Positions 45,891-54,358 of a stretch of 64,000 nt of DNA are shown here, piece after piece (positions within the stretch are counted from its first letter, which is position 1; the number at the start of each line of letters is the position of its first letter). Source of the DNA: Clostridium sp. CAG:452 (GTDB taxonomy: Bacteria; Bacillota; Clostridia; TANB77; CAG-508); the NCBI GenBank assembly GCA_000434035.1, contig FR893523.1, forward strand, positions 86,245 to 150,244, read 5' to 3'. The translations under genes and the position numbers were made by a program. The notes under the pieces were generated by a model. That model searched no databases. It was not told the origin of the DNA and saw only the letters and a list, made by a program, of their open reading frames with translations.

Positions 45891-46938
45891 ACAATACATA
45901 ATACCAATATTTGTACCACATTTAGGTTGCCCAAATGATTGTACTTTTTGTAATCAAAAAAGTATAAGTGGACAAACTAAGCAGGTAACAGCAGAGGATG
46001 TAAAACAAACAATAGAAGAATATTTAAAAAGTTTTAAAGATGAAAGTCTTCATAAAGAAGTAGCATTTTTTGGAGGAAGTTTTACAGGAATAGATGAAGC
46101 TAAACAAGAGGAACTTTTGGAAGCTGCATATGAATTTGTGAAAAATAAACAAATTCAATCTATAAGAATTTCAACTAGACCAGATTATATAGATAAAGAA
46201 AAATTAAAATTACTAAAAAAATATGGTGTAAAAACAATAGAATTAGGAGTTCAATCAACAAATGACTATATATTAAAAAAATGCAAAAGAGGACATACTT
46301 TTGAAGATGTAAAAAAAGCATCAAAATTAATAAGAAAGCATGGATTTGTATTAGGACATCAAATGATGATAGGACTTCCAGAAAGTACAAAAATAGATGA
46401 ATTAAATACAGCAAAAGATTTAGCAAAATTAAAACCAAAAATAGTAAGATTATATCCAGTTCTAGTAATAAAAGGAACGGAATTAGAAAAAGAGTATCAA
46501 AATGGAGAATATGAACCAATTCCACTATCACAGGCAGTAGAAAGATGTAAAGAACTATATTATTTCTTTACAAATAAAAAAATTACAGTAATAAGAATGG
46601 GATTGCAAAATACTGATATAATTTCTGATCCTAAAAATGCAAAAAGCGAAGTTGTTGCAGGACCATATCATGAGGCTTTTGGGCAACTAGTAGAAGATAG
46701 TATTTGGTATGATTCTATACTTGAAAAAATTAAAAAATTTAATGTAAAAGTTAAGGAAATAGAAATAAAAGTAAATCCAGAAAATATAAATAATATTGTT
46801 GGACATAAAAAGGAAAATATAAAAAAACTAAAAGATTTATATGATGTGGATACAAAAATAATTCAAAGCAAAGAAATTAAACCAGGAAAATTTGAAATAG
46901 AAATTTTAAAAACATATACAGATTTTTTAGATGAATAG
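45883..46938 (+). CDS. radical SAM protein (Elp3-like family)
   Basis: 351 residues. The radical SAM cluster motif is CPNDCTFCNQ (CxxxCxxC, about residues 16-23), then FFGGSFTGID, TRPDYID and GVQSTNDYILKKCKRGH, the layout of oxygen-independent Elp3-family proteins found next to rnc in Clostridia. A C-terminal region of about 70 residues is Lys/Asn-rich. The ATG at 45883 follows GGAGGG and overlaps rnc by 8 bp, so the two are coupled. The substrate, probably an RNA, is not known. Confidence 0.8.
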   Translation: MSEQYIIPIFVPHLGCPNDCTFCNQKSISGQTKQVTAEDVKQTIEEYLKSFKDESLHKEVAFFGGSFTGIDEAKQEELLEAAYEFVKNKQIQSIRISTRPDYIDKEKLKLLKKYGVKTIELGVQSTNDYILKKCKRGHTFEDVKKASKLIRKHGFVLGHQMMIGLPESTKIDELNTAKDLAKLKPKIVRLYPVLVIKGTELEKEYQNGEYEPIPLSQAVERCKELYYFFTNKKITVIRMGLQNTDIISDPKNAKSEVVAGPYHEAFGQLVEDSIWYDSILEKIKKFNVKVKEIEIKVNPENINNIVGHKKENIKKLKDLYDVDTKIIQSKEIKPGKFEIEILKTYTDFLDE

Positions 46939-46946
46939 ATACTTTT

Positions 46947-46978
46947 AAAAACATCCATACTAAGTATGGGTGTTTTTT
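46947..46978 (+). terminator. intrinsic terminator
   Basis: AAAACATCCATAC and GTATGGGTGTTTT with extra T; it ends the rnc-radical SAM transcript and abuts the next gene's start. Confidence 0.8.
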
Positions 46979-47851
46979 GTGACTAAATTTAAAACAAAAA
47001 GAAAAATTATAAAAGTAAAGCGTTTGATAGTACAATTTATTCAAATTGTTGTAGGAACTGCCTTGGTTGCAGGATCTACAAGCTTATTCTTACTTCCAAA
47101 TCAGCTATCCTCAGGAGGCTTTTCTGGTATTGCAACAATTGTGTACTATTTATTAAACATACCACTAGGTACCACAGTACTAGTTTTAAATATTCCACTA
47201 TTTATAATGTCATTAATAAAAAATGGGAAACACTTTTTCTTAAATGCCATAGTTGGAACAGCAGGATTATCAATATTCTTAAATGTATTTGAAAAACTAA
47301 AACCAATTACAACAGATAGATTTTTGGCATGCATCTATGGAGGAATAATTGCAGGAATAGGAACAGCAGTTATATTAAAGGCAAATGCATCAACAGGAGG
47401 AACAGACCTTTTAACACAAATTATAAAAGCATATAAACCTAATATAAGAATTAGCAATTTGTTAGTAATATTAGATACTATAATTGTTGCGGCAAACGTT
47501 ATATTTTTTAAAGAACTAGAAATAGGACTATATTCTGCAATTACAATATATATAATGGGAAAAATGCTTGATATCTTTTTTGAAGGTATTGATTTTGCAA
47601 AAATTGTATATATAATATCACAAAAAAATGATGAAATAGCAGAACAAATAGGAAACCAGATAAAAAGAGGTAGTACATCTCTTTATGGAAAAGGCATGTA
47701 TAAAAAACAAGATAGAGAAGTGCTGTTTTGTGTTGCCTCAAGAAATGAAGTAAGAGAAATAAGAAAAATAGTAAAAGATATAGATAGCAATGCATTTATA
47801 GTAATAACAAATGCAAGAGAAGTATTTGGAGAGGGATTTAAAGAAACATAA
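46979..47851 (+). CDS. YitT family membrane protein
   Basis: About 290 residues. Five hydrophobic helices in the first about 190 residues (GTALVAGSTSLFLLPNQLSSGGFSG, NIPLFIMSL, GTDLLTQII), then a cytosolic DUF2179 domain (VYIISQKNDEIAEQI ... ITNAREVFGEGF). The start is uncertain: GTG 46979 directly follows a terminator and has no clear ribosome site, while TTG near 47023 is another option. The function of the family is unknown. Confidence 0.78.
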   Translation: MTKFKTKRKIIKVKRLIVQFIQIVVGTALVAGSTSLFLLPNQLSSGGFSGIATIVYYLLNIPLGTTVLVLNIPLFIMSLIKNGKHFFLNAIVGTAGLSIFLNVFEKLKPITTDRFLACIYGGIIAGIGTAVILKANASTGGTDLLTQIIKAYKPNIRISNLLVILDTIIVAANVIFFKELEIGLYSAITIYIMGKMLDIFFEGIDFAKIVYIISQKNDEIAEQIGNQIKRGSTSLYGKGMYKKQDREVLFCVASRNEVREIRKIVKDIDSNAFIVITNAREVFGEGFKET

Positions 47852-47873
47852 ATGGAAAATTTTGCATAAACGG

Positions 47874-47902
47874 TTGACAATTATGTAAACATATGCTACA
47901 AT
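47874..47902 (+). promoter_or_regulatory. promoter for the small repeated-motif gene
   Basis: TTGACA at 47874-47879, 17 bp, TACAAT at 47897-47902. Confidence 0.8.
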
Positions 47903-47959
47903 AGATATATCGTGGGGAAATATCAAAAGAAAACAATCCATTTCGAAAAGGAGAATAAA

Positions 47960-48184
47960 ATGAATAATAGAGAAGATTTTATGAAAAGAATAAAGGCAAA
48001 TATTCCATCAGGAAATTATCCATTTGATGCAGAAGAGATGCTATTAAATGCTGAATTAAAAACCAAAGAGAAAAATAAGGAAAATGAAAATAATAAAATG
48101 ACAAGAAGATTAGGAGATTATCCATTTGATGCAGAAGAGATGTTATTAAACACTGAATTAAAAAAGATGGAAGAAGGAAGATAG
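47960..48184 (+). CDS. small protein with a duplicated YPFDAEEMLL motif, unknown function
   Basis: 74 residues from ATG 47960 (AAAAGGAGA upstream). The segment YPFDAEEMLLNAELK occurs twice (about residues 20-34 and 54-68), nearly identical, joined by a Lys/Asn/Glu-rich linker. It is acidic and has no membrane helix. It has its own promoter and terminator, so it is a genuine monocistronic gene. The repeat looks like a short linear motif that binds a partner twice. Confidence 0.65.
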   Translation: MNNREDFMKRIKANIPSGNYPFDAEEMLLNAELKTKEKNKENENNKMTRRLGDYPFDAEEMLLNTELKKMEEGR

Positions 48185-48194
48185 AAAGTATTTA

Positions 48195-48225
48195 GAGTGT
48201 TGAATCTTATCAACACTTTTTCTTT
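48195..48225 (+). terminator. intrinsic terminator
   Basis: AGTGTTGA and TCAACACT followed by TTTTCTTTTT. Confidence 0.8.
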
Positions 48226-48336
48226 TTATGTACTTTTAAAACATTGTAATTGCCCCAAAATAGTGCTATAATAAAATGTACTTTGTATTTTCTAATATAC
48301 AAAACTAATTTGAATATAATATAAGAAGAGGTTCTA

Positions 48337-51300
48337 ATGGACGAGTCAATAAAAATATTGCCAAATTTTAAGAAATTTAATAGTTACATAGGTGATGTAA
48401 AGCAAGGAATAAGCCCAATAATGTTATCTGGGCTTACTGATGTTGCAAAAATTCATTTTGCATATTCAACATTTTTTTATACAGAAAAACCAATTTGTAT
48501 AGTAACATATAATGAATTACAAGCAAAAAAGATTATAAAAGACTTACAATATTTTACTAACAAAGTAGAATATTTTCCAAGAAGAGAAATACTTTCTTAT
48601 GATTATTTAGCAGAGAGTAAAGATATTTCAAACGAAAGAATAAATTGTTTAAATAATATATATAGTAAAAAAGCCAAAATTATAGTAACAACGATAGAAG
48701 CGGCTTCTCAAAAAATAGTAACAAAAAATGAATTATATAAAAACATAGTAGAAATAAAAGAAAATTCAATAATAGAATTAGAAGAGTTAAAGAAAAAATT
48801 ATTTTACCTGGGTTATGAAAGAAGAGACTTAGTAGAAAATGCAGGAGAATACAGTATAAGAGGTGGAATAATTGATATTGGTATTACTAAAGAAACAGGT
48901 ATAAGAATTGAGCTTTGGGGAGACGAAGTAGATTCAATAAGAGAATTTAATATAATGTCACAAAGATCAACAGAAAAAGTAAAAACAGCAAAAATATATC
49001 CAGCAACAGAGTTTGTATTAGAAAGAAATATAGAAGAGGTAATTAGTGACATTTTAAATGATTTTGATGAAGAAAAAGTTGCAGAGGATATAGAAGAAAT
49101 TAAAAATGGGAATTATTTAAGCAAAGTAGATAAATATTTTAATTATTTCTATAAAAACAGTGAAACAATAATAGATTATATAAAAGAAAATTATATAATA
49201 TTTTTAGATGAAATAAGCAAAATAAAAGCGAGATCTGAAAATATAATAAAAGATAATCAAAATGTAATAAAATCATTAATGGAAAAGAAAAGAACAGTGC
49301 CACAGGCCTTAACTAACTTAAATAATTATATTGATTTTTTAGGATTAATAAAAAATATACAAACCATATATTTAGAAAAACAAGATATAGGATTTGTAGA
49401 TAAACAAAGTATGCATGCAAAAAGAAACGGATATAGTTTTAGCTATAGGGAGGTTAACTTTTTTCGTAGTTCAATGGATTTATGTTTTAAGGAAATACAA
49501 CAAGCACAACACGACAAAAAAACAATAGTAATCCTTACAGGTAATAAAGATAATACAAAAAAAGTTAAAGATTTATTATTAGAAAAATTAGAAAATTTAA
49601 ATAATATAACTGTAAAAGAAGGAGAACTTTCATCAGGATTTGAATGCTATGATTTTAATCTTTTAGTAATATGTGTAAAAGAATTATTTGCAGTACCACA
49701 AAAAAGGAAAAAACTTAGCCAAGATTTTAAACAAGGAGAAACAGTAATATTCTCAGATTTAAAAATAGGAGATTATGTTGTTCACAAAACTAATGGTATA
49801 GGTGTGTTTATAGGTGTAAATACTATAAAAGCAGATGGAGTTACAAAAGATTATATTAAAATAAAATATAAAGATGATGATATATTATATATTCCAACAA
49901 ACAACTTAGATAATATAAGAAAATATATAGGAACAGATTCTAGAGCACCAAAAATAAATAGATTAGGTAGCAAAGAATGGGAAAATACAAAACAAAAAGT
50001 AAAATCAAATTTAAGAGAAGTAGCACGTGATTTAATAGAATTATATGCAAAAAGAGAAAAAATAAAAGGCTATGCTTTTTCAAAAGATACAGAATGGCAA
50101 AAACAATTTGACAGTAGTTTTGAATATGAAGAAACAGCAGATCAATTAAGAGCAATACAAGAACTAAAAACAGATATGGAAAAGCCAAAGCCAATGGATA
50201 GATTACTTTGTGGGGATGTTGGATATGGTAAAACAGAAGTAGCAATACGTGGTGCTTTTAAAGCTTGTATGGATCAAAAACAGGTAGCATATTTAGTACC
50301 TACTACAATACTTGCAAATCAACAATATGAAGCATTTAAGGAAAGAATGAAGGACTTTCCTATAAGAATAGAATTACTAAATAGATTTAGAACAAAAAAA
50401 GAACAAGAAGAAATTATTAAAAAATTAAAGCTAGGAGAAATAGATATAATAATAGGCACACATAGATTGCTTAGCAAAGATGTTGAGTTTAAAAATCTAG
50501 GATTTCTAATAATAGATGAAGAGCATAGATTTGGTGTTAAAGACAAAGAAAAAATAAAGCAATTAAAAACTAATGTGGATGTTTTAACAATGACAGCAAC
50601 TCCAATTCCAAGAACACTTCACATGTCAATTGTGGGAATTCGTGATATGTCATGCCTTTATGAGCCACCACAGAATAGAAGACCAGTTCAAACTTATGTA
50701 TTAGAATATGATGATGAAGTAATAAAGGAAGCAATAACTAGAGAACTAGAAAGAGGTGGACAGGTATTCTATTTGTATAATAAAGTAGAAAGTATAGAAA
50801 GAAAAGCAAACAAAATAAAAGAACTAGTTCCAGAAGCAAAAGTTGGATTTGCTCATGGTAAAATGACTGGAAAAGAACTAGAAGATATAATGCTAGAATT
50901 TGTAGATCAAAAGATAAATGTACTTGTATGTACTACAATATTAGAGTCAGGGATTGATATTCCAAATGCCAATACAATAATAGTTGAAAATGCAGATAGA
51001 TTAGGATTGGCACAACTTTATCAAATAAGAGGAAGAGTAGGAAGATCAAGTAAACAAGCTTATGCTTATATAACATATAAAAAAGATAAACTAATGACAG
51101 AAGTTGCAGAAAAAAGATTAAAAGCAATAAAAGAATTCACTGAATTCGGTTCAGGATTTAAAATAGCAATGAGGGACCTAGAAATAAGAGGGGCAGGAAG
51201 TTTAGTAGGAGATATGCAACACGGCCACATGGAACAAGTTGGATATGATACATATTGTAAATTGCTAGATGAAGTGGTAAAAGAAATGAAAGGAATTAAA

Positions 51301-51738
51301 GTAGAAGAAGAGCAAGAAATTACAATAGATATAAATGTATCTAGCTATATACCAGATAGTTATATAGAAAACAGTAGTCAAAAAATAGAAGTATATCAAA
51401 ACATAGCATTATGTAGAAACAAAGAAGATATAGAAAATACAAAAAATGATATAATAGATAGATTCGGAAAAATGCCACAAGAAGTAGAAAACTTATTAAA
51501 AATTGCAAGAATAAAAGAAATCTGCAATCAAAAAGGAATAATAAAAATAACACAAAGAAATAATAATATTATATTTACATTTGCTAATAATGAAAGTTTT
51601 GATATGCCAATAGATGAGCTTATAAAAAAATATGGTGACAGAATAAAATTTTCACCAGGCAAAGAACCATATATTACGTATAAATTAAAAGATCAAAGCA
51701 AAACATTAGAAGAAATAAAGGATTTTTTAAAAATATAA
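48337..51738 (+). CDS. mfd: transcription-repair coupling factor
   Basis: 1133 residues, the usual length. Removes stalled RNA polymerase and recruits UvrA. Order: UvrB-homology region at the N-terminus (YDYLAESKDISNERI), RNAP-interaction domain (KIGDYVVHKTNGIGVFIG), then a RecG-type translocase with Walker A GDVGYGKTEVA, DEEH in IIDEEHRFGV, TATPIPRT and RGRVGRSSKQAYAY. The C-terminal TRCF domain ends near EEIKDFLKI. Intact, with no in-frame CGG over 3.4 kb. Confidence 0.95.
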   Translation: MDESIKILPNFKKFNSYIGDVKQGISPIMLSGLTDVAKIHFAYSTFFYTEKPICIVTYNELQAKKIIKDLQYFTNKVEYFPRREILSYDYLAESKDISNERINCLNNIYSKKAKIIVTTIEAASQKIVTKNELYKNIVEIKENSIIELEELKKKLFYLGYERRDLVENAGEYSIRGGIIDIGITKETGIRIELWGDEVDSIREFNIMSQRSTEKVKTAKIYPATEFVLERNIEEVISDILNDFDEEKVAEDIEEIKNGNYLSKVDKYFNYFYKNSETIIDYIKENYIIFLDEISKIKARSENIIKDNQNVIKSLMEKKRTVPQALTNLNNYIDFLGLIKNIQTIYLEKQDIGFVDKQSMHAKRNGYSFSYREVNFFRSSMDLCFKEIQQAQHDKKTIVILTGNKDNTKKVKDLLLEKLENLNNITVKEGELSSGFECYDFNLLVICVKELFAVPQKRKKLSQDFKQGETVIFSDLKIGDYVVHKTNGIGVFIGVNTIKADGVTKDYIKIKYKDDDILYIPTNNLDNIRKYIGTDSRAPKINRLGSKEWENTKQKVKSNLREVARDLIELYAKREKIKGYAFSKDTEWQKQFDSSFEYEETADQLRAIQELKTDMEKPKPMDRLLCGDVGYGKTEVAIRGAFKACMDQKQVAYLVPTTILANQQYEAFKERMKDFPIRIELLNRFRTKKEQEEIIKKLKLGEIDIIIGTHRLLSKDVEFKNLGFLIIDEEHRFGVKDKEKIKQLKTNVDVLTMTATPIPRTLHMSIVGIRDMSCLYEPPQNRRPVQTYVLEYDDEVIKEAITRELERGGQVFYLYNKVESIERKANKIKELVPEAKVGFAHGKMTGKELEDIMLEFVDQKINVLVCTTILESGIDIPNANTIIVENADRLGLAQLYQIRGRVGRSSKQAYAYITYKKDKLMTEVAEKRLKAIKEFTEFGSGFKIAMRDLEIRGAGSLVGDMQHGHMEQVGYDTYCKLLDEVVKEMKGIKVEEEQEITIDINVSSYIPDSYIENSSQKIEVYQNIALCRNKEDIENTKNDIIDRFGKMPQEVENLLKIARIKEICNQKGIIKITQRNNNIIFTFANNESFDMPIDELIKKYGDRIKFSPGKEPYITYKLKDQSKTLEEIKDFLKI

Positions 51739-51776
51739 TTGCAAACGTTGTAGGGGCGGGCCCTGTGTCCGCCAAA
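51739..51776 (+). repeat. GTAGGGGCGGGCC repeat module
   Basis: GCAAACGTTGTAGGGGCG followed by GGCCCTGTGTCCGCC, nearly the same as the module at 4045-4120 (GCAAACGTTGTAGGGGTCG). It sits in the short gap between mfd and the methyltransferase gene. Confidence 0.65.
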
Positions 51777-51794
51777 AAAGAAAGGAAAACCAAT

Positions 51795-52584
51795 ATGGTA
51801 ATCACAAGTAAAGATAATGAAACAATCAAAAAAATAAGAAAATTAAAAGAAAAAAAGTACAGAGACATAGACAAAAAATACATTATAGAAGGTGCAAAAT
51901 TAATAAAAGAAGCAATAGAAGAAAAAGCCGAAATAGATACAATAGTAGTATGCGAAAATTGTGTGCAAACAGGCGAAATAGATTCGAAGACCTTATATGA
52001 AATTGCAAAATACAATTGTGTGTATGTAGATGAAAAAGTATTTAATAATATAACAGATGTGCAAAATCCACAAGGCTTGTTAGCTGTTGTAGATAAAAAT
52101 TGCAAAGAACAACAAATAAAATATGATGAAGATGCAATAGTTATTTTAGACGGAATACAGGACCCTGGAAATTTAGGTACAATATTAAGAACAATAGATA
52201 GTGTACGGATTATCACAAGTTGTAGTATCTAAAAAAACAGGAGATATATTTAATCCAAAAGTAGTACGTTCAACAATGGGGGCTATATTTAGAATAAACA
52301 TAATACAAAGTGATGATTTAGTTGCTACAATAAAAGAAATAAAAAAACATAAATTTAAAGTAATAGCAACATCACTTCAGACAAATGACAGTATATACGA
52401 TATAGATTATAAAAAATCAGCAATAATAATAGGAAACGAAGCAAATGGAGTTTCACAGGAAGTAATGAAAACGGCAGATAAAAAAGTTAAAATTCCAATG
52501 TTAGGTAAAACAGAAAGCTTAAATGCTGCAGTAGCAACAGGAGTAATGCTATATGAATATGTAAGACAAAAGTTGATGAAATAA
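51795..52584 (+). CDS. TrmH/SpoU-family RNA methyltransferase, one recoding site
   Basis: 262 residues from ATG 51795 (AAAGGAAAA upstream) when C52206 is skipped. The N-terminal substrate-binding domain (KKYRDIDKKYIIEGAKLIKEA) is followed by a knotted SPOUT domain: ILDGIQDPGNLGTILRTIDS, restored to DSVGLSQVVVSK (Gly138), then VVRSTMGAIFRI, IIIGNEANGVSQEV and MLGKTESLNAAVATGVMLYE. These are the three SpoU motifs; the shift falls just after motif 1. The family makes 2'-O-methyl ribose in rRNA or tRNA; the target is not known. Confidence 0.88.
52203..52209 (+). other. CGGA +1 recoding site, SpoU methyltransferase
   Basis: GTA then C then GGA. Skipping C52206 connects motif 1 to motifs 2 and 3. 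Confidence 0.84.
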
Positions 52585-52593
52585 AATATAAAA

Positions 52594-52627
52594 AAATTAA
52601 ACGAAATGTTCTGTTTCGTTTAATTTT
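52594..52627. terminator. bidirectional terminator
   Basis: AAATTAAACGAAA and TTTCGTTTAATTT with A runs on one side and T runs on the other. It separates two convergent genes and overlaps the end of the minus-strand gene. Confidence 0.85.
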
Positions 52628-53153
52628 TTGCTAAAATTTCTAAAATTTGAGGATAAATTTCTTCTGCATTATTATTCCAATTGTCAGCTATTTTTTTTGC
52701 TTGTTCTCTTGTTCCAGCATAAACTTGAACTTCAAAAAGAGTTTGATTGTTTTCTACTATTTTGCATTTTACACTATATTCATTTTCATTATGAGGAATA
52801 AAATCACTTGTAATAGAAGCTTTATTTTGAAAATCACCTAAAGTTTCTTTAAAGCTATTATCAACTCTAAATTTAGCAATTCCTGGTATTATATCCGAAA
52901 CAAGCTCTAATGCTTGCCTTCCTGCATCTGTAAGCTCATACAAATTTTCTCCATCTTGTTCAAAAGATATAATATATTTGTTTTCTAATAAATCTAACAA
53001 AAATTGTTGAAAATAAAAGTAATTCATATTATCTATTGTAATTACCAACTTTAAAAGAGCATCATTGCTAATTGGCTTTGATACTTTGTTTAAAATATAT
53101 AAAATTAAAGCCTTTTTTTCGGCTAATGTTTCACTATCTGATGTTAGTTTCAT
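52620..53153 (-). CDS. DUF4364 family protein
   Basis: 177 residues. The N-terminal half is a winged-helix-like domain (ALILYILNKVSKPISNDALLKLV ... YELTDAGRQAL). The C-terminal half is a beta-rich region with VKCKIVENNQTLFEVQVYAGTREQAKKI. This is the layout of DUF4364, common in Clostridia and probably regulatory. The minus-strand ATG follows AAAGGAGC. No in-frame CGG is seen. Confidence 0.78.
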   Translation of the reverse strand: MKLTSDSETLAEKKALILYILNKVSKPISNDALLKLVITIDNMNYFYFQQFLLDLLENKYIISFEQDGENLYELTDAGRQALELVSDIIPGIAKFRVDNSFKETLGDFQNKASITSDFIPHNENEYSVKCKIVENNQTLFEVQVYAGTREQAKKIADNWNNNAEEIYPQILEILAKN

Positions 53154-53286
53154 AAAAATGCTCCTTTAATTATTTATAATGAAATGATTATAACACAAAC
53201 ATTAACAAAATACAACTTGTAAAATTTTACAAAATTATGTAAATGTGATATAATATAAATACATAAATTTTTTGGAGGTGCAAACC

Positions 53287-53541
53287 ATGTCAAAAAAACG
53301 CTTATCAGGCGAAGAACTCTATGAAGAGTTTAAAAGACGGGAAGCTAAAAACAAGGAAGAAAACGAAAAGAAGTTAAGAGAAGCAAGAAAAAATGTACCA
53401 AAATGTTGCAGAAATTGCAGGCGGAGTTGGTATAGATATGTTCTTCCGACAGGAAGCTTCTTAGAGCCTTCTGAGTTCTGTGGCTGCAGACTGAAGGTTA
53501 GTCTCGTAGATCCGAATGGCGTTTGCGAAAATTTTTTGTAA
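53287..53541 (+). CDS. small Cys-rich protein of foreign composition; contains in-frame CGG codons
   Basis: 84 residues from ATG 53287 (TTTGGAGGTG upstream). A charged helix comes first, then a Cys-rich end: CCRNCRRSWYRY and SEFCGCRLK with a final VCENFL, likely a small zinc site. Codon use differs from its neighbours (CTC, CGC, GTC, CTG, CCG, GGC), suggesting recent acquisition. It has CGG at 53338 (followed by G) and at 53422 (followed by A), both inside an open frame. Shifting at either gives quick stops. It is the only exception to the CGG pattern. Function unknown. Confidence 0.6.
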   Translation: MSKKRLSGEELYEEFKRREAKNKEENEKKLREARKNVPKCCRNCRRSWYRYVLPTGSFLEPSEFCGCRLKVSLVDPNGVCENFL

Positions 53542-53546
53542 GAGGA

Positions 53547-53583
53547 AAGGGTAAGAATGCTTAAATAGCAGTCTTACCTTCTT
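53547..53583 (+). terminator. intrinsic terminator
   Basis: GGTAAGA and TCTTACC in a stem of about 10 bp (AAGGGTAAGA...TCTTACCTT) followed by CTTCTTTTT. Confidence 0.65.
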
Positions 53584-53673
53584 CTTTTTAATTTAAATAA
53601 TAAACATTTTGTCAATTATTGTCGATGAAAAATTCTTTACATTCTAAAAAAAGTGTAGTAATATATTTTTATC

Positions 53674-53693
53674 AAATTGCAGATCTGCAATTT
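53674..53693. promoter_or_regulatory. 20-bp perfect palindrome upstream of the sortase gene
   Basis: AAATTGCAGA and its exact complement TCTGCAATTT, with BglII-like AGATCT at the centre. It lies 84 bp before the sortase start, beyond a possible promoter (TTTACA near 53636). It could be an operator or a hairpin. Confidence 0.45.
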
Positions 53694-53776
53694 AAAAAGT
53701 ATTTAATTCTTAAAAAGTTTTTATCTTTTTAAAAATCCAAAATTAAAACAATTTAATATTAAGAGGTGATGCGTAT

Positions 53777-54358
53777 CTGATAACATACACTAAGCGTAAT
53801 ATTTTTGTAATTTCCTTAATTATCACACTTACAATATTCTGCTTAATTGAATTTACAGCTAACAAAGTAGAAGCAATATATCTACAAAAAAAGCAAAGCA
53901 TACAAACAGACAATAAAGAAATTGCAAAAAAAGAAGAAATAGAACCAAAGAAATATGAAGAACCAAAAGAGCAAAAATGGGAAATAGAAATACCAAAGAT
54001 AGATTTAACAGCACCAATTTCTGAAGGAACAAGCCAAGAGGTAATGCTAGAATATGTTGGGCATTTTGAAAATACAAATCTTTTAAATGGAAATGTAGGA
54101 CTAGCAGCGCATAATAGAGGTTATCCTATAAATTATTTTGCAAGGCTTAAAGAATTAGAATTTGGCGATGAGATAATATATAAACAGGGTTATGAAACGA
54201 AAAAGTATGTTGTAAATAATATTACAATAATTCAAGATACAAATTGGTCATACCTTCAAGATACAGAAGAGAATACAATAACATTAATAACATGTGTAGA
54301 GAACAAACCTACACAAAGACGTTGTATTCAAGGAATAGAAATTAAGGAGGAATTTTAA
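53777..54358 (+). CDS. sortase (class D-like), non-canonical start
   Basis: About 193 residues. One N-terminal membrane helix (RNIFVISLIITLTIFCLIEF), then a sortase domain: WEIEIPKIDLTAPISEG, catalytic His in LAAHNRGYP, Cys in ITLITCVENK and Arg in TQRRCIQG. It cleaves and anchors proteins with an LPxTG-type signal; the next gene ends in LPKTG. No ATG, GTG or TTG start exists before the helix. AAGAGGTG precedes CTG 53777 by 8 bases and ATA 53780 by 11. A three-codon ATG frame (53769-53780) overlaps the start region, so reinitiation is another option. Confidence 0.82.
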   Translation: MITYTKRNIFVISLIITLTIFCLIEFTANKVEAIYLQKKQSIQTDNKEIAKKEEIEPKKYEEPKEQKWEIEIPKIDLTAPISEGTSQEVMLEYVGHFENTNLLNGNVGLAAHNRGYPINYFARLKELEFGDEIIYKQGYETKKYVVNNITIIQDTNWSYLQDTEENTITLITCVENKPTQRRCIQGIEIKEEF

